Shown here piece by piece: positions 15,901 to 23,820 of a stretch of 33,480 bases of DNA. The notes under the pieces are model-generated. The model was not told where the DNA came from. It did not search any database and saw nothing but the letters and a program-made list of their open reading frames with translations. Position numbers and translations under genes: made by a program. The stretch spans positions 2,809,991 to 2,843,470 of the forward strand of contig NZ_LMOU01000001.1 of assembly GCF_001423615.1 (NCBI RefSeq). Direction: 5' to 3'. Origin of the DNA: Microbacterium sp. Leaf159. GTDB lineage: Bacteria > Actinomycetota > Actinomycetes > Actinomycetales > Microbacteriaceae. Position 1 is the first letter of the stretch. Every line of letters starts with the position of its first letter.

Positions 15901-15989
15901 CGGGCACGACTTCGGATCTGCGGCTGGACACGCCCCAGAACACGACGGATGCCGCGGCGTGGCGGCCGCGGCATCCGAAGTTGTGCCCG
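15901..15989. terminator. Nested hairpins after putA, probable bidirectional terminator
   Basis: The inner stem CGGATGCCGCGGC (15946-15958) pairs perfectly with 15965-15977 around a 6-base loop. An outer stem of 17 bases, 15901-15917 with 15973-15989, is perfect except for one G-T pair. The two stems compete for five bases at 15973-15977. The structure stands between the convergent stops of putA and the ABC permease. Confidence 0.8.
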
Positions 15990-16021
15990 GGAAGAATCCG
16001 GGTGGCGGGTCGGGGATTCCC

Positions 16022-17140
16022 TCAGCCGCGCAGCGCCTCCACGAGCTTCACCCTCGAGCCCATGCGCAGCAGCGAGTTCTCGTAGATCTTCGCGCCGACC
16101 ACGATCGCGGCGACGCAGCTCGCGAGCAGGATCACGAGGCTCAGCAGCGGCTCCCACCACTGCGCCTCGCCCACGAAGAGCCGCATCGGCATGCCGACCG
16201 GAGCCGAGAACGGCACGTACGACATGATCGTCAGCACCAGCGGGTTGTCGTTGAAGATGATCACGAGCACGTACGGCGCCATGATCAGCATCGTGATCGG
16301 GGTCGTCGTCGAGCCGATGTCCTCCTGGCGGGAGACCATCGACGCCGCTGCGGCGAAGAGCGCCGCGAGCAGGATGAACCCGAAGAGGAAGAACACCGCG
16401 AACCAGATGATCGGGGCGCCGAGCGTCGACAGCACCTCGCGTTGGCCTGTCGCGATGAGGCCTATCGTGGCGACCGCGGCCAGAGCCAGGATCTGACCCA
16501 TCGCCAGGATCGTGTTGCCGATCACCTTGCCGGCGAGCAGCGTCCGCGCCGAGATGGTCGACAGCAGGATCTCGACCACGCGGGTCTGCTTCTCCTCGAC
16601 GATGCTCTGGGCGATCGTGCCTCCGAAGGTCGCCGCGGCACCCATGAACACGATGCCGAAGGCGATCGCGATGAAGTACCGCAGCAGCGGGTTGGTCGTC
16701 GCAGGTTCGAGGATCTCGACAGTCGGGGCCTGCGACAGCGCCGACACGAGAGAGGTCGGGGCGTCCTTGAGCGCAACGACCGTGACGCCGGTCGGACCGT
16801 CGCCGGGGAGGACGGCGGCGTCGACCTTCTCGTCGCGCAGCAGCTGCTCGGCCGCCGCCTGATCCGACACCTCGGTGACGTCGATGTCGGGCAGCGCCGA
16901 CACGAGGGACGCGGTCTCGGAGGTCACGGCCACCGGCATCGCATCGGTGTTCTTGCTCGCGAAACCGCCGATCACGATGCCGGCCAGCGCGATGAGCAGC
17001 AGGACGCCCGTCGAGATCAGGAAGGCCTTGCTGCGCAGCTTCGAGCCGATCTCACGTTCGGCGACGAGCCAGATCATCGAGGCCTGCGAGCTTGCGCCGG
17101 AGCCTGTGCCGGCAGAGCCGGTGCTGTTCGAGGTGCTCAC
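16022..17140 (-). CDS. ABC-2 type exporter permease (NatB-like)
   Basis: The GTG start lies in a GTGA overlap with the ATPase stop, so the two subunits are coupled. The 372-residue protein has a Ser/Gly-rich N-terminus and a first membrane helix at about residues 45-65 (AFLISTGVLLLIALAG). An extracellular domain of about 100 residues follows (MPVAVTSETASLVSALPDID). Five hydrophobic segments make up the C-terminal half, with the conserved EEKQTRVVEILLSTISA coupling helix. This is the layout of NatB/YhaP-type permeases that export sodium or small peptides and drugs. The substrate cannot be told. A strong nested terminator lies beyond its stop. Confidence 0.9.
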   Translation of the reverse strand: MSTSNSTGSAGTGSGASSQASMIWLVAEREIGSKLRSKAFLISTGVLLLIALAGIVIGGFASKNTDAMPVAVTSETASLVSALPDIDVTEVSDQAAAEQLLRDEKVDAAVLPGDGPTGVTVVALKDAPTSLVSALSQAPTVEILEPATTNPLLRYFIAIAFGIVFMGAAATFGGTIAQSIVEEKQTRVVEILLSTISARTLLAGKVIGNTILAMGQILALAAVATIGLIATGQREVLSTLGAPIIWFAVFFLFGFILLAALFAAAASMVSRQEDIGSTTTPITMLIMAPYVLVIIFNDNPLVLTIMSYVPFSAPVGMPMRLFVGEAQWWEPLLSLVILLASCVAAIVVGAKIYENSLLRMGSRVKLVEALRG

Positions 17141-18033
17141 TGGATGACCTCCTTGAAGATCTGGGCGAGAGAGGGATGCTTGGGGGCGAAGCTCGCCACG
17201 TCGCCGCGCTCGACGGCGGTGCGCAGCACGCGCTGCGCGACCTCGGCGTCGTCGGCGTCGAACAGGGCGTAGCCGCCCTCGAAGTCGAGCACGGTGATGC
17301 CCGGCTCGGCCCGCAGCCACCCGGCGTCCCCGGCGGAGACCAGCTCGTACCGGCTGCCTGCGTGCTGCGCGCGGAGCGCATCGCGGGAACCGGATGCGCG
17401 GATGGTTCCCGCGGCGAGGATCACCAGGTCGTCGCACAGCCGCTCGACGACGTCGAGCTGATGCGAGGAGAACAGGATCGAGGCGCCCTTCGCCGCCGAC
17501 GACTGCAGCACCGACGCCACGACGTCGACCGCGAGCGGGTCGAGGCCCGAGAACGGCTCATCGAGGATCAGCACCTCGGGGTCGTGCACGAGGGCTGCCG
17601 CGATCTGCGCGCGCTGCTGGTTGCCGAGCGACAGCGACTCGATCGTGTCGCCGAGGCGCTCCTCGAGCCCGAGCTCGGTGAGCAGGGCGGTCGCGCGGGT
17701 GGCGGCATCCGTCTTGCTGAAGCCGTGCAGACGGGCGAGGTAGACGATCTGCTCGAGCACCTTCATCTTCGGATACAGCCCGCGCTCTTCCGGCATGTAC
17801 CCGAAGTGGCGGCGGTCGGCGCTGGTGAGCGCCGTGCCGTCGAGTTCGACATGGCCGCCGTCGGAGCCGAGCAGCCCGAGGATGATCCGCATGGTCGTGG
17901 TCTTGCCTGCGCCGTTGCCGCCGACGAACCCGGTGAGACGCCCGGGGGCCACCTCGAACGAGACGTCGTCGAGCACACGCCGCGAGCCGTAGCTCTTGGT
18001 GATGCCGCTCAGTACGAGCTTTCCTGTGGTCAT
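17137..18033 (-). CDS. ABC transporter ATPase (NatA-like)
   Basis: This 298-residue nucleotide-binding subunit powers the permease it overlaps. It shows Walker A GGNGAGKTT, a Q-loop equivalent region FGYMPEERGLYPKM, the signature LSLGNQQ, Walker B LILDEP and the H-loop SSHQ. The GYMPEERGLYP and LS-x-GNQQ variants are typical of the NatA/YhaQ branch of exporters. The last 80 residues form the usual C-terminal regulatory segment. The ATG stands six bases from TAGCGT, so this first gene of the two-gene operon seems to be leaderless. Confidence 0.92.
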   Translation of the reverse strand: MTTGKLVLSGITKSYGSRRVLDDVSFEVAPGRLTGFVGGNGAGKTTTMRIILGLLGSDGGHVELDGTALTSADRRHFGYMPEERGLYPKMKVLEQIVYLARLHGFSKTDAATRATALLTELGLEERLGDTIESLSLGNQQRAQIAAALVHDPEVLILDEPFSGLDPLAVDVVASVLQSSAAKGASILFSSHQLDVVERLCDDLVILAAGTIRASGSRDALRAQHAGSRYELVSAGDAGWLRAEPGITVLDFEGGYALFDADDAEVAQRVLRTAVERGDVASFAPKHPSLAQIFKEVIQ

Positions 18034-18045
18034 GCCCTCACGCTA
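18034..18045 (-). promoter_or_regulatory. Leaderless-type -10 (TAGCGT, 6 bases from ATG)
   Basis: TAGCGT at 18040-18045 on the minus strand precedes the ATPase ATG by six bases (GAGGGC). It marks a separate promoter for the ABC operon, downstream of the unknown membrane protein gene. Confidence 0.55.
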
Positions 18046-18150
18046 TGGCGGGGCGCTGCACCGCGGCATCCCCCCTGTGGCGGATCTGTGCGGTGGATCT
18101 GCACCTCGCCCGAAGCCGTGCTCGTCCGTCGTGCGGGGGAGCTTCCTGCC

Positions 18151-19356
18151 TCAGCCCAGGAACAGGAACGAGAAGATGCCGATCGCGAACGGGGCCATGG
18201 TCACCACGAGCATGACCCCGACGATGATGCCGACGATCAGCCACGGGCTTCGGCGCTTGAGGCGCTGACCCGGCGGGGCGACACCGGGAGGAGGAGGGGT
18301 GAGCAGACCCTGCGGAGCCGCGAACGGCAGCGCAGCGGATCCCGCAGGCCCCGGGGCTGCGGCCCCGTAGGCGGGGAGGATCGGATGCTGCGCGACCGGC
18401 GCGGACAGTCGCAGCCGGTCGTCGCGCCACCGCGCCCACTGGTCGAGCTTCGTCAGCAGAGCGCCGACCGCGCCGAACAGCCACGCCCAGGTCGCCGGGT
18501 CGAGCGTCGACACCTCGCGTCGCGCGTAGAGGAAGAGCCAGTCGTCGACGATCTCGACATCGAGCTGTGCGGCGTGATCGATGAAGCGCGCCATGACGTC
18601 GGGCGTGAAGAGATAGAGGGCGTCGACCTCGTAGCCCGCAGGGCAGAATAGCGAGAAGTACCGGTCGAAGTCGCCCTCGAGCGAGAGCCGCTGGTCGCCG
18701 CGGAACGCGCCGGCGACGGTGCTGCCGAGGGTGTTGTTGCCGAGCGCGTCGAGCACGATGTTCGGCAGCGGGACGTCGAGCTTGACGGCGACGTAGCCCC
18801 AGCGGTGCGTCTGCGACTGCTTGCCGTTGCTCGTCGTGTACTGATAGTTGCCGAACTCGACGAACCGGGGTTCGACCCCGCGGAGCACGTCGGTCGACAT
18901 CCGGCTCGATCCGCTCGAGAAGATCATCCCCGGCAGAGGCGGGTCGTCGATGCGCTCGAAGTAGCTCATCGCGTTCGCCCCCGCGAAGCGCGCGAGGCGG
19001 AAGCGGGTCAGATTGCGCGTGCGGATGCCTCGGCGCACGAGCATCACGATTCCCACGATGAGACCCGCGAAAAGCAGCAGTGCGACGAGCCCGGCGACCG
19101 CGACCCCGGTGCCGCGTCCGATCGTGTACCCGAGGCCCAGGATCATGATCCCGATGACGGGCACCACGCACAGCAGGGCGAATCCCATGGCGACCCACGC
19201 GATGATCTGCCCGGCGGAGGAGCGGTTGGCCGCGCGCTGGGCACGGGCGAATGCGTCGACCTCGGCGGGGTTCACCGGGTCGAGCAGTGCGCGGGCGTCG
19301 AAATGACCGGCGGGGGTGCCGGCTGACGGGACGGGCGCTGGTGCGGGAACGGTCAC
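18151..19356 (-). CDS. Membrane protein of unknown function, 401 aa
   Basis: The GTG start is supported by a TAGCGT hexamer six bases upstream. Residues 1-50 are Pro/Ala-rich and cytoplasmic. Two strong helices follow (about 50-75 and 85-108), then a soluble region of some 220 residues, a Pro-rich stretch (LLTPPPPGVAPPGQ) and a last helix at the C-terminus (PWLIVGIIVGVMLVVTMAPF). The soluble region contains MIFSSGSSRMSTDVLRG, FVEFGNYQYTT and SLEGDFDRYFSLF, which loosely recall DUF3137-type membrane proteins, but I would not assign that family. It lies between a transporter gene and the ABC operon, each with its own promoter. Confidence 0.8.
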   Translation of the reverse strand: MTVPAPAPVPSAGTPAGHFDARALLDPVNPAEVDAFARAQRAANRSSAGQIIAWVAMGFALLCVVPVIGIMILGLGYTIGRGTGVAVAGLVALLLFAGLIVGIVMLVRRGIRTRNLTRFRLARFAGANAMSYFERIDDPPLPGMIFSSGSSRMSTDVLRGVEPRFVEFGNYQYTTSNGKQSQTHRWGYVAVKLDVPLPNIVLDALGNNTLGSTVAGAFRGDQRLSLEGDFDRYFSLFCPAGYEVDALYLFTPDVMARFIDHAAQLDVEIVDDWLFLYARREVSTLDPATWAWLFGAVGALLTKLDQWARWRDDRLRLSAPVAQHPILPAYGAAAPGPAGSAALPFAAPQGLLTPPPPGVAPPGQRLKRRSPWLIVGIIVGVMLVVTMAPFAIGIFSFLFLG

Positions 19357-19368
19357 GCCCCCACGCTA
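19357..19368 (-). promoter_or_regulatory. Leaderless-type -10 (TAGCGT, 6 bases from GTG)
   Basis: TAGCGT at 19363-19368 on the minus strand, then GGGGGC and the GTG at 19356. It supports the GTG as the true start. Confidence 0.55.
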
Positions 19369-19390
19369 GCCGAGCCGATCGGCCGAGGAC

Positions 19391-20563
19391 TCAGCGCCGC
19401 CCGGCATGCAGGGCCGTGCGCACGAGCAGACCGGCGACGAGCGCCCAGAACGCGGCGCTCACGCCCAGCTGCGAGATGCCCGATGCCGCCACCAGGAAGG
19501 TGACGACCGCGGGGATGCGCTCGCCCGGGTCGTCGATCGCCTGCTGCACGGATGCCCCGAACGCCCCGAACAGCGCGAGCCCAGCGACCGCGGGAATCAC
19601 GGCGTCGGGTGCGAGGAGAACGAGCGCGGCGAACGCAGCCGAGAACCCGCCGAGCACGAGGTAGGAGGCCCCGGTCGAGACGCCGGCCACCCAGCGCCGT
19701 TTCGGATCGGGATCGGCGTCGGGGGATGCCGCGAGCGCCGCGCTGATCGCCGCGAGGTTGATCGCGTGGCCCCCGGCCGTGGCGCCGAGCGCGGTGCCGA
19801 GACCGGTGACGAGCATGGCGGGTCGCCAGGGCACCTCGTAGCCGAAGCTGCGCATGATCGCGATGCCCGGCACGTTCTGCGACGCCATCGTGACGATGAA
19901 CAGAGGCAGCGCGACACCGATCATGGCGCCGAGCGTGAACGTGGGCGCCGTGAGTTCGATGCGGGGGATCAACAGGCCGGCGTCGACCGGGGCGCCCTCC
20001 TGGATGAGCGAGACGGTGACGACGACCGCCGCGGCGAGGAATGCGAGCGGAACCGCCCAGCGCGGTGCGAGACGCGCGAAGACCAGCCAGGTCAGCACGA
20101 CGGGCACCACGCCCCAGGGGTTGGCGACGAGACCGGTGATCGGCGCGAGACACAGGGGCAGCAGGACGCCGGCGAGCATCGCCTGCGCGATGGACGGAGG
20201 GATGCGCGCGATCAGCGCGCCGAGGGCCGGCCAGAGCGCCGTGAGCAGGATCAGCACTGCTGCGACGAGGAACGCGCCGACGGCCGCCGACCAGCCGCCC
20301 TCGACCACGCCGGTCGCGGCGAGCAGCGCGGCGCCGGGCGTCGACCAGGCGACGGTGATCGGCATCCGGTATCGCCGGGCGAGGACGATGCAGGCGAGTC
20401 CCATCGCGAGGCTGAGGGCGAGCAATCCGCTGGCCGCCTGCGCCGGTGTCGCACCGACAGCGCCGAGGCCCGCGAGAACGACGGCGAACGAACTCGTGAA
20501 GCCGACCAGCGCGGTGACGATCCCGGCCAGGATCGGTCGGGAGAGGGGTGCGGCGGTCGGCAT
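19391..20563 (-). CDS. BenE-family benzoate/H+ symporter-like transporter
   Basis: A 390-residue integral membrane protein with about eleven or twelve hydrophobic segments. It carries family hallmarks: VAWSTPGAALLAATG near residue 75, MASQNVPGIAIMRSFGYEVP in the middle, and GGHAINLAAISAALAASPDADPDPKRRW for the conserved loop before the last third. BenE proteins import benzoate or related aromatic acids; no aromatic catabolic gene is in view, so the substrate is unproven. The gene follows the two-component system by 24 bases on the same strand but has its own -10 hexamer TACGCT, so it may be expressed both ways. Confidence 0.9.
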   Translation of the reverse strand: MPTAAPLSRPILAGIVTALVGFTSSFAVVLAGLGAVGATPAQAASGLLALSLAMGLACIVLARRYRMPITVAWSTPGAALLAATGVVEGGWSAAVGAFLVAAVLILLTALWPALGALIARIPPSIAQAMLAGVLLPLCLAPITGLVANPWGVVPVVLTWLVFARLAPRWAVPLAFLAAAVVVTVSLIQEGAPVDAGLLIPRIELTAPTFTLGAMIGVALPLFIVTMASQNVPGIAIMRSFGYEVPWRPAMLVTGLGTALGATAGGHAINLAAISAALAASPDADPDPKRRWVAGVSTGASYLVLGGFSAAFAALVLLAPDAVIPAVAGLALFGAFGASVQQAIDDPGERIPAVVTFLVAASGISQLGVSAAFWALVAGLLVRTALHAGRR

Positions 20564-20575
20564 CCTCCGAGCGTA
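20564..20575 (-). promoter_or_regulatory. Leaderless-type -10 (TACGCT, 6 bases from ATG)
   Basis: TACGCT at 20570-20575 on the minus strand is followed by CGGAGG and the ATG at 20563. The GGAGG abuts the ATG and is too close to be a normal ribosome site. Confidence 0.5.
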
Positions 20576-20587
20576 TCGGGGCCCGTG

Positions 20588-21286
20588 TTACGTGAGTCCC
20601 ATGCGGTGCGCGAGCACGACCGCCTGGACACGGTCGCGGGCGCCGAGCTTCTGCAGGATGCGTGAGACGTGGGTCTTCACCGTCGCCTCGCCGATGAACA
20701 GCGCGCTCGCGATCTCGGCGTTGCTGCGGGCATCGGCGAGCAGCACCAGAACCTCCGCCTCGCGGTCGGTGAGCGGGTCGACGAGCACCACCGGTGCTGT
20801 GGGGGCGATGACGGGCCCGGATGCCGGAGCGGCGGTCGGCGCGGGTGCGTGGGCGAACCGTGCGAGCACCCGGCGGGTGACCTCGGGCGCGAGCATCCCG
20901 TCTCCCGCCGCGAGTGCGCGAACCGCGGCGATGAGGTCTTCGGCGCCGGCGTTCTTCAGCAGGAAGCCGCTCGCTCCGGCATCCAGCGCCTGATAGAGGT
21001 AGTCGTCCCGGTCGAACGTCGTGACGATCGCGATGGCCGCCGCGACAGCGGGGTCGGCGACGATCCGCCTGGTCGCCTCGATGCCGTCCATGTCGGGCAT
21101 CTGCACGTCCATCGTGATCACGTCGGGGTGCAGAGCGGATGCCTGCGCCAGCGCCTCGGCGCCCGTCGCCGCCTCGCCCACGACCGTGATGTCGGGCTGG
21201 GTGTCGAGGATCGTCCGGAATCCAGCTCGCAGCATCGCGTGGTCGTCGACGATGAGCACGCGGATCGGAGGGGCGGGCGTGGTCAT
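20588..21286 (-). CDS. Two-component response regulator, NarL/LuxR type
   Basis: The 232-residue protein has a receiver domain at residues 1-125, with the acidic pair in VDDH, phospho-acceptor Asp60 in TMDVQMPD, and the conserved Lys in FLLKNAGAED. An Ala/Pro-rich linker leads to a LuxR-type helix-turn-helix (about 170-232: LTDREAEVLVLLA, ATVKTHVSRILQKLG). The ATG overlaps the kinase stop in ATGA, so it is coupled to the histidine kinase and is its partner. The target genes are not evident; the BenE-type transporter lies directly downstream. Confidence 0.94.
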   Translation of the reverse strand: MTTPAPPIRVLIVDDHAMLRAGFRTILDTQPDITVVGEAATGAEALAQASALHPDVITMDVQMPDMDGIEATRRIVADPAVAAAIAIVTTFDRDDYLYQALDAGASGFLLKNAGAEDLIAAVRALAAGDGMLAPEVTRRVLARFAHAPAPTAAPASGPVIAPTAPVVLVDPLTDREAEVLVLLADARSNAEIASALFIGEATVKTHVSRILQKLGARDRVQAVVLAHRMGLT

Positions 21287-22650
21287 GAGGTGGCGCTCGT
21301 CTCGGTCAGCTGGTCGGTCTGCGGAGTCTGAGGAGGCGTGCCGGGCAGAGGAGTCGAGCCGGGCAGCGGAGCTGAGCCGGCCAGAGGGGCACTGCCGGTC
21401 TGCGGTGCTGTGCCGCCCAAGGGCACGCGGGCGCGCACGCGCAGCCCGCCCGAGGGGCGAGGGGTCACCTCGAGGGTGCCGCCCGATGCCGCGGCCCGCT
21501 CGCGCATGCCGAGCTGGCCCAGACCCGGTCGCAGCACGGCGACCGCTCGACCGGTGTTGACGACCTCGACCTCGACGCCCCCGTCGTCGTAGCGGACGCG
21601 CACGTCGGCGGTGGCGCCGACTCCGGCGTGACGCCGGGCGTTGGTCAGCGACTCCTGCGTGATCCGGTAGAGGTTCACGGCGACGACGGAGGGCACGGCG
21701 ACCGGCTCGCCGATCACCGCGTAGTCGGTGGGGAGTCCCGCCTCGACCGACGCCTCGACCAGCGAGCGGATGTCGTCGAGGGTCACGGTCGATGCGGCAT
21801 CCGGTGCCTCGCTGCCGGGGGAGCGCAGGGTCTCGAGCAGCTGCCGGAGCTCGTGGATGGCATCGCGCGCCGATCCCTCGATGCCGGTCAGGATGCTCTT
21901 GGACTTCTCCGGATCCTGGTCGATCACGAGACGGGCGGCCCCCGCCTGCACGCCCATGACCGACACGTGATGGGCGACCACGTCATGCAGCTCGCGGGCG
22001 ATGCGCACGCGGTCGAGGGCGACGGCTTGAGCCGCGGTCACCTCGCGCTCCCTCTCGAGCTCGGCCGTGCGCTGCTCGAGCACCTGACGCTCCTGCGCGG
22101 CATGCCACGAGCGCTCGCCGAAGTAGTACGCACCGCCGAAGTAGAGCACGTTCAGCAGCAGCTGGATGAGCATGAAGGCCAGGTAGGGCGAGAGCAGGCC
22201 GGCCGCGACCTCGGCCTTGTCGGCCTCCTCGATCGCCTGTCGGTACATCGTGATGATGAGCCAGACGAACATGCCGACGATGATCGAGACGCGCACGATC
22301 ATCGCGGCTCTGCGGTTGTTCATCCACGCGCCCACCGTGTACAGCGACACGAACATGGCGATGTTGCCGACGTAGATCTCGGGCACCTGGAACGAGATCG
22401 CGAGGAAGTACGCGACGCAGACCGCCACCGCGACGGGGCCGGGCCAGCGGCGCCGCACGCCGAGGGGCACGGTGACGGCGACCGCGTAGACGAGCGCCGT
22501 CCACGGCTCCGCCCTCGTGTCGCCGTAGATCTCGGCGACCGTCGAGAGGGCGGCGCTCAGCACCGCGCCCACGAACATCACGGCGGCGAGGATGAGGTCG
22601 CTGCGCTGCTCGCGGACACTGGGCGTGCGGGTGAACGGCGCTGCGGGCAT
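21283..22650 (-). CDS. Sensor histidine kinase, HisKA_3 / NarX-like type
   Basis: The start at 22650 (MPAAPFTRTP) sits six bases from TACGGT; the open frame reaches far upstream but crosses a hairpin and the neighbouring gene. The 455-residue protein has five or six membrane helices within residues 20-175, no large extracellular domain, and a coiled coil (about 180-212). The dimerisation domain follows, with His222 in ARELHDVVAHHVSVM. The ATPase domain shows RITQESLTNARRHAG and GQLGMRERAAASGG. The C-terminal tail is made of six-residue repeats of the type GSAPLP. A sensor inside the membrane plane, such as for envelope stress, would fit; the signal is unknown. Confidence 0.93.
   Translation of the reverse strand: MPAAPFTRTPSVREQRSDLILAAVMFVGAVLSAALSTVAEIYGDTRAEPWTALVYAVAVTVPLGVRRRWPGPVAVAVCVAYFLAISFQVPEIYVGNIAMFVSLYTVGAWMNNRRAAMIVRVSIIVGMFVWLIITMYRQAIEEADKAEVAAGLLSPYLAFMLIQLLLNVLYFGGAYYFGERSWHAAQERQVLEQRTAELEREREVTAAQAVALDRVRIARELHDVVAHHVSVMGVQAGAARLVIDQDPEKSKSILTGIEGSARDAIHELRQLLETLRSPGSEAPDAASTVTLDDIRSLVEASVEAGLPTDYAVIGEPVAVPSVVAVNLYRITQESLTNARRHAGVGATADVRVRYDDGGVEVEVVNTGRAVAVLRPGLGQLGMRERAAASGGTLEVTPRPSGGLRVRARVPLGGTAPQTGSAPLAGSAPLPGSTPLPGTPPQTPQTDQLTETSATS
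21338..21415. repeat. 18-bp coding repeat at the kinase C-terminus
   Basis: Units of about 18 bases start at 21338, 21356, 21374, 21392 and 21410; the second is GAGCCGGGCAGCGGAGCT. On the minus strand they encode GTAPQT, GSAPLA, GSAPLP, GSTPLP and a similar hexapeptide after the catalytic domain. Confidence 0.7.
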
Positions 22651-22662
22651 TCCCCCACCGTA
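22651..22662 (-). promoter_or_regulatory. Leaderless-type -10 (TACGGT, 6 bases from ATG)
   Basis: TACGGT at 22657-22662 on the minus strand, six bases before the kinase ATG. It fixes the start of the two-component operon. Confidence 0.55.
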
Positions 22663-22684
22663 GATCGAAGGCGGATGCTGCGGC

Positions 22685-22702
22685 ATCCCCCTCACGGGGG
22701 AT
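22685..22702. terminator. Hairpin between the oxidoreductase and the kinase gene
   Basis: ATCCCCC and GGGGGAT form a perfect 7-base-pair stem around TCAC, 47 bases after the stop of the oxidoreductase gene. A second stem GGATGC/GCATCC (22673-22688) overlaps it by four bases. Probable terminator of the lipoprotein-oxidoreductase operon; an operator of the kinase promoter is the alternative. Confidence 0.5.
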
Positions 22703-22748
22703 CGCGTCGCCGACGTCGCCCTCCGCATCGGCCGGTGTCGGGCCGGAG

Positions 22749-23777
22749 TCAGTCCGCAGCCGTCGTCACCGCACCCACCTTGCCCAGGTGCGCCACGGGG
22801 AGGTGCGGATGGATCTCCTCGGCGATCCGCACGAAGCACTCGCGGTACTCGGAGCGGTCGTATCCGAGCGGGATGCTGAACAGGTAGTCGGTCGAGGAGG
22901 TGACGGTGGGATCGTCGAGGAGCGCGTCGACGATCTGCGCCGGTGACCCGTAGAGGATCGAGGAGGCGCGCAGGACCTCCTCGACCGACCCGCTCGTGTC
23001 GACGCCGGGGAGCGCCCGAGGGCTGTCGGACAGGTGCTGCGTGAAGAGCCGGATCGCCTCGGCCTCGTCGCGGGCGGGGAGGATCGACCGCGAAGCTCCG
23101 ACCCTCGGCGTCGCCGCGGGGTCGAGCGCGTCGAGGTAGGCGTCGACGAGCGGTCTCTGAGCCTGCCCGGTGTCGGCGCCGCGAACGAGGCGGTGCAGCT
23201 GCAACCCGTCTCCGGACACTCCGGCCGCGCGTGCGGTGCGCACGTTCGCCGTGGCCTGCCAGATCCGACCAGGCAGCGCGCCGACGGGCGGGTACAGGTC
23301 GTACTCGTTCCCATCCGAACCGGTCTCCGTGTGGCGGAACGCGGCACGCAGGCGGTCGAGGGTCTCGGCATAGAGGCCTTCGCGTTCTCCTTCGTCGAGG
23401 CCGAACGCGTGATATGCGGCCGTCGAGAATCCTCCGGGGTTGCCCTTCCCCACCCCGAGCTCGAGACGGTCGCCGCTGAGGGTGTTCACCAGCGCGGCCG
23501 TCTCGGCGATCCGCAGCGGGTTGTCGAGCGCGAGCGGCACGACGGCGGTGCCGAGACGCAGCCTGGTCGTCCGCTGGCTGAGCGCGGCGAGCAGCGTCAG
23601 CGCCGACGGCGATCCGATTGCCGAGAAGTGCCCCTCGGCGAGCCAATAGGCCTCGAACCCCAGCTGCTCGACACGCTGGGCGTTCTCGAACAGGGTGGCG
23701 TAGGTGTGCGCGGCATCCGCGGAGCGCGGTGGAACCTCGAACAGCGAGAGGCCGGGCCTCGTCTCGGTGGTGGTCAT
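22749..23777 (-). CDS. LLM-class (luciferase-like) flavin-dependent oxidoreductase
   Basis: A 342-residue TIM-barrel protein of the bacterial luciferase family, which uses reduced FMN or F420 from a partner reductase. Recognisable parts are YWLAEGHFSAIGSPSALTLLAALS, LRLGTAVVPLALDNPLRIAETAALVNTLS and the family hallmark DRLELGVGKGNPGGF. The C-terminal part has SVEEVLRASSILYGSPAQIVD. AGGAGAG in front of the ATG is a good ribosome site. It follows a family 5 solute-binding lipoprotein gene by 43 bases, so the imported solute may be its substrate; organosulfur or amine compounds are common for such pairs, but this is inference. No flavin reductase is in view. Confidence 0.9.
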   Translation of the reverse strand: MTTTETRPGLSLFEVPPRSADAAHTYATLFENAQRVEQLGFEAYWLAEGHFSAIGSPSALTLLAALSQRTTRLRLGTAVVPLALDNPLRIAETAALVNTLSGDRLELGVGKGNPGGFSTAAYHAFGLDEGEREGLYAETLDRLRAAFRHTETGSDGNEYDLYPPVGALPGRIWQATANVRTARAAGVSGDGLQLHRLVRGADTGQAQRPLVDAYLDALDPAATPRVGASRSILPARDEAEAIRLFTQHLSDSPRALPGVDTSGSVEEVLRASSILYGSPAQIVDALLDDPTVTSSTDYLFSIPLGYDRSEYRECFVRIAEEIHPHLPVAHLGKVGAVTTAAD

Positions 23778-23820
23778 GATCTCTCCTGTGCTCTGGTCTC
23801 GTCGTCCGATGGCGGCGGCG

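Noticed and set aside
17137..18033. ABC signature LSLGNQQ instead of LSGGQ
   Set aside because: LS-x-GNQQ is usual in the NatA-type branch, so it is not an anomaly.
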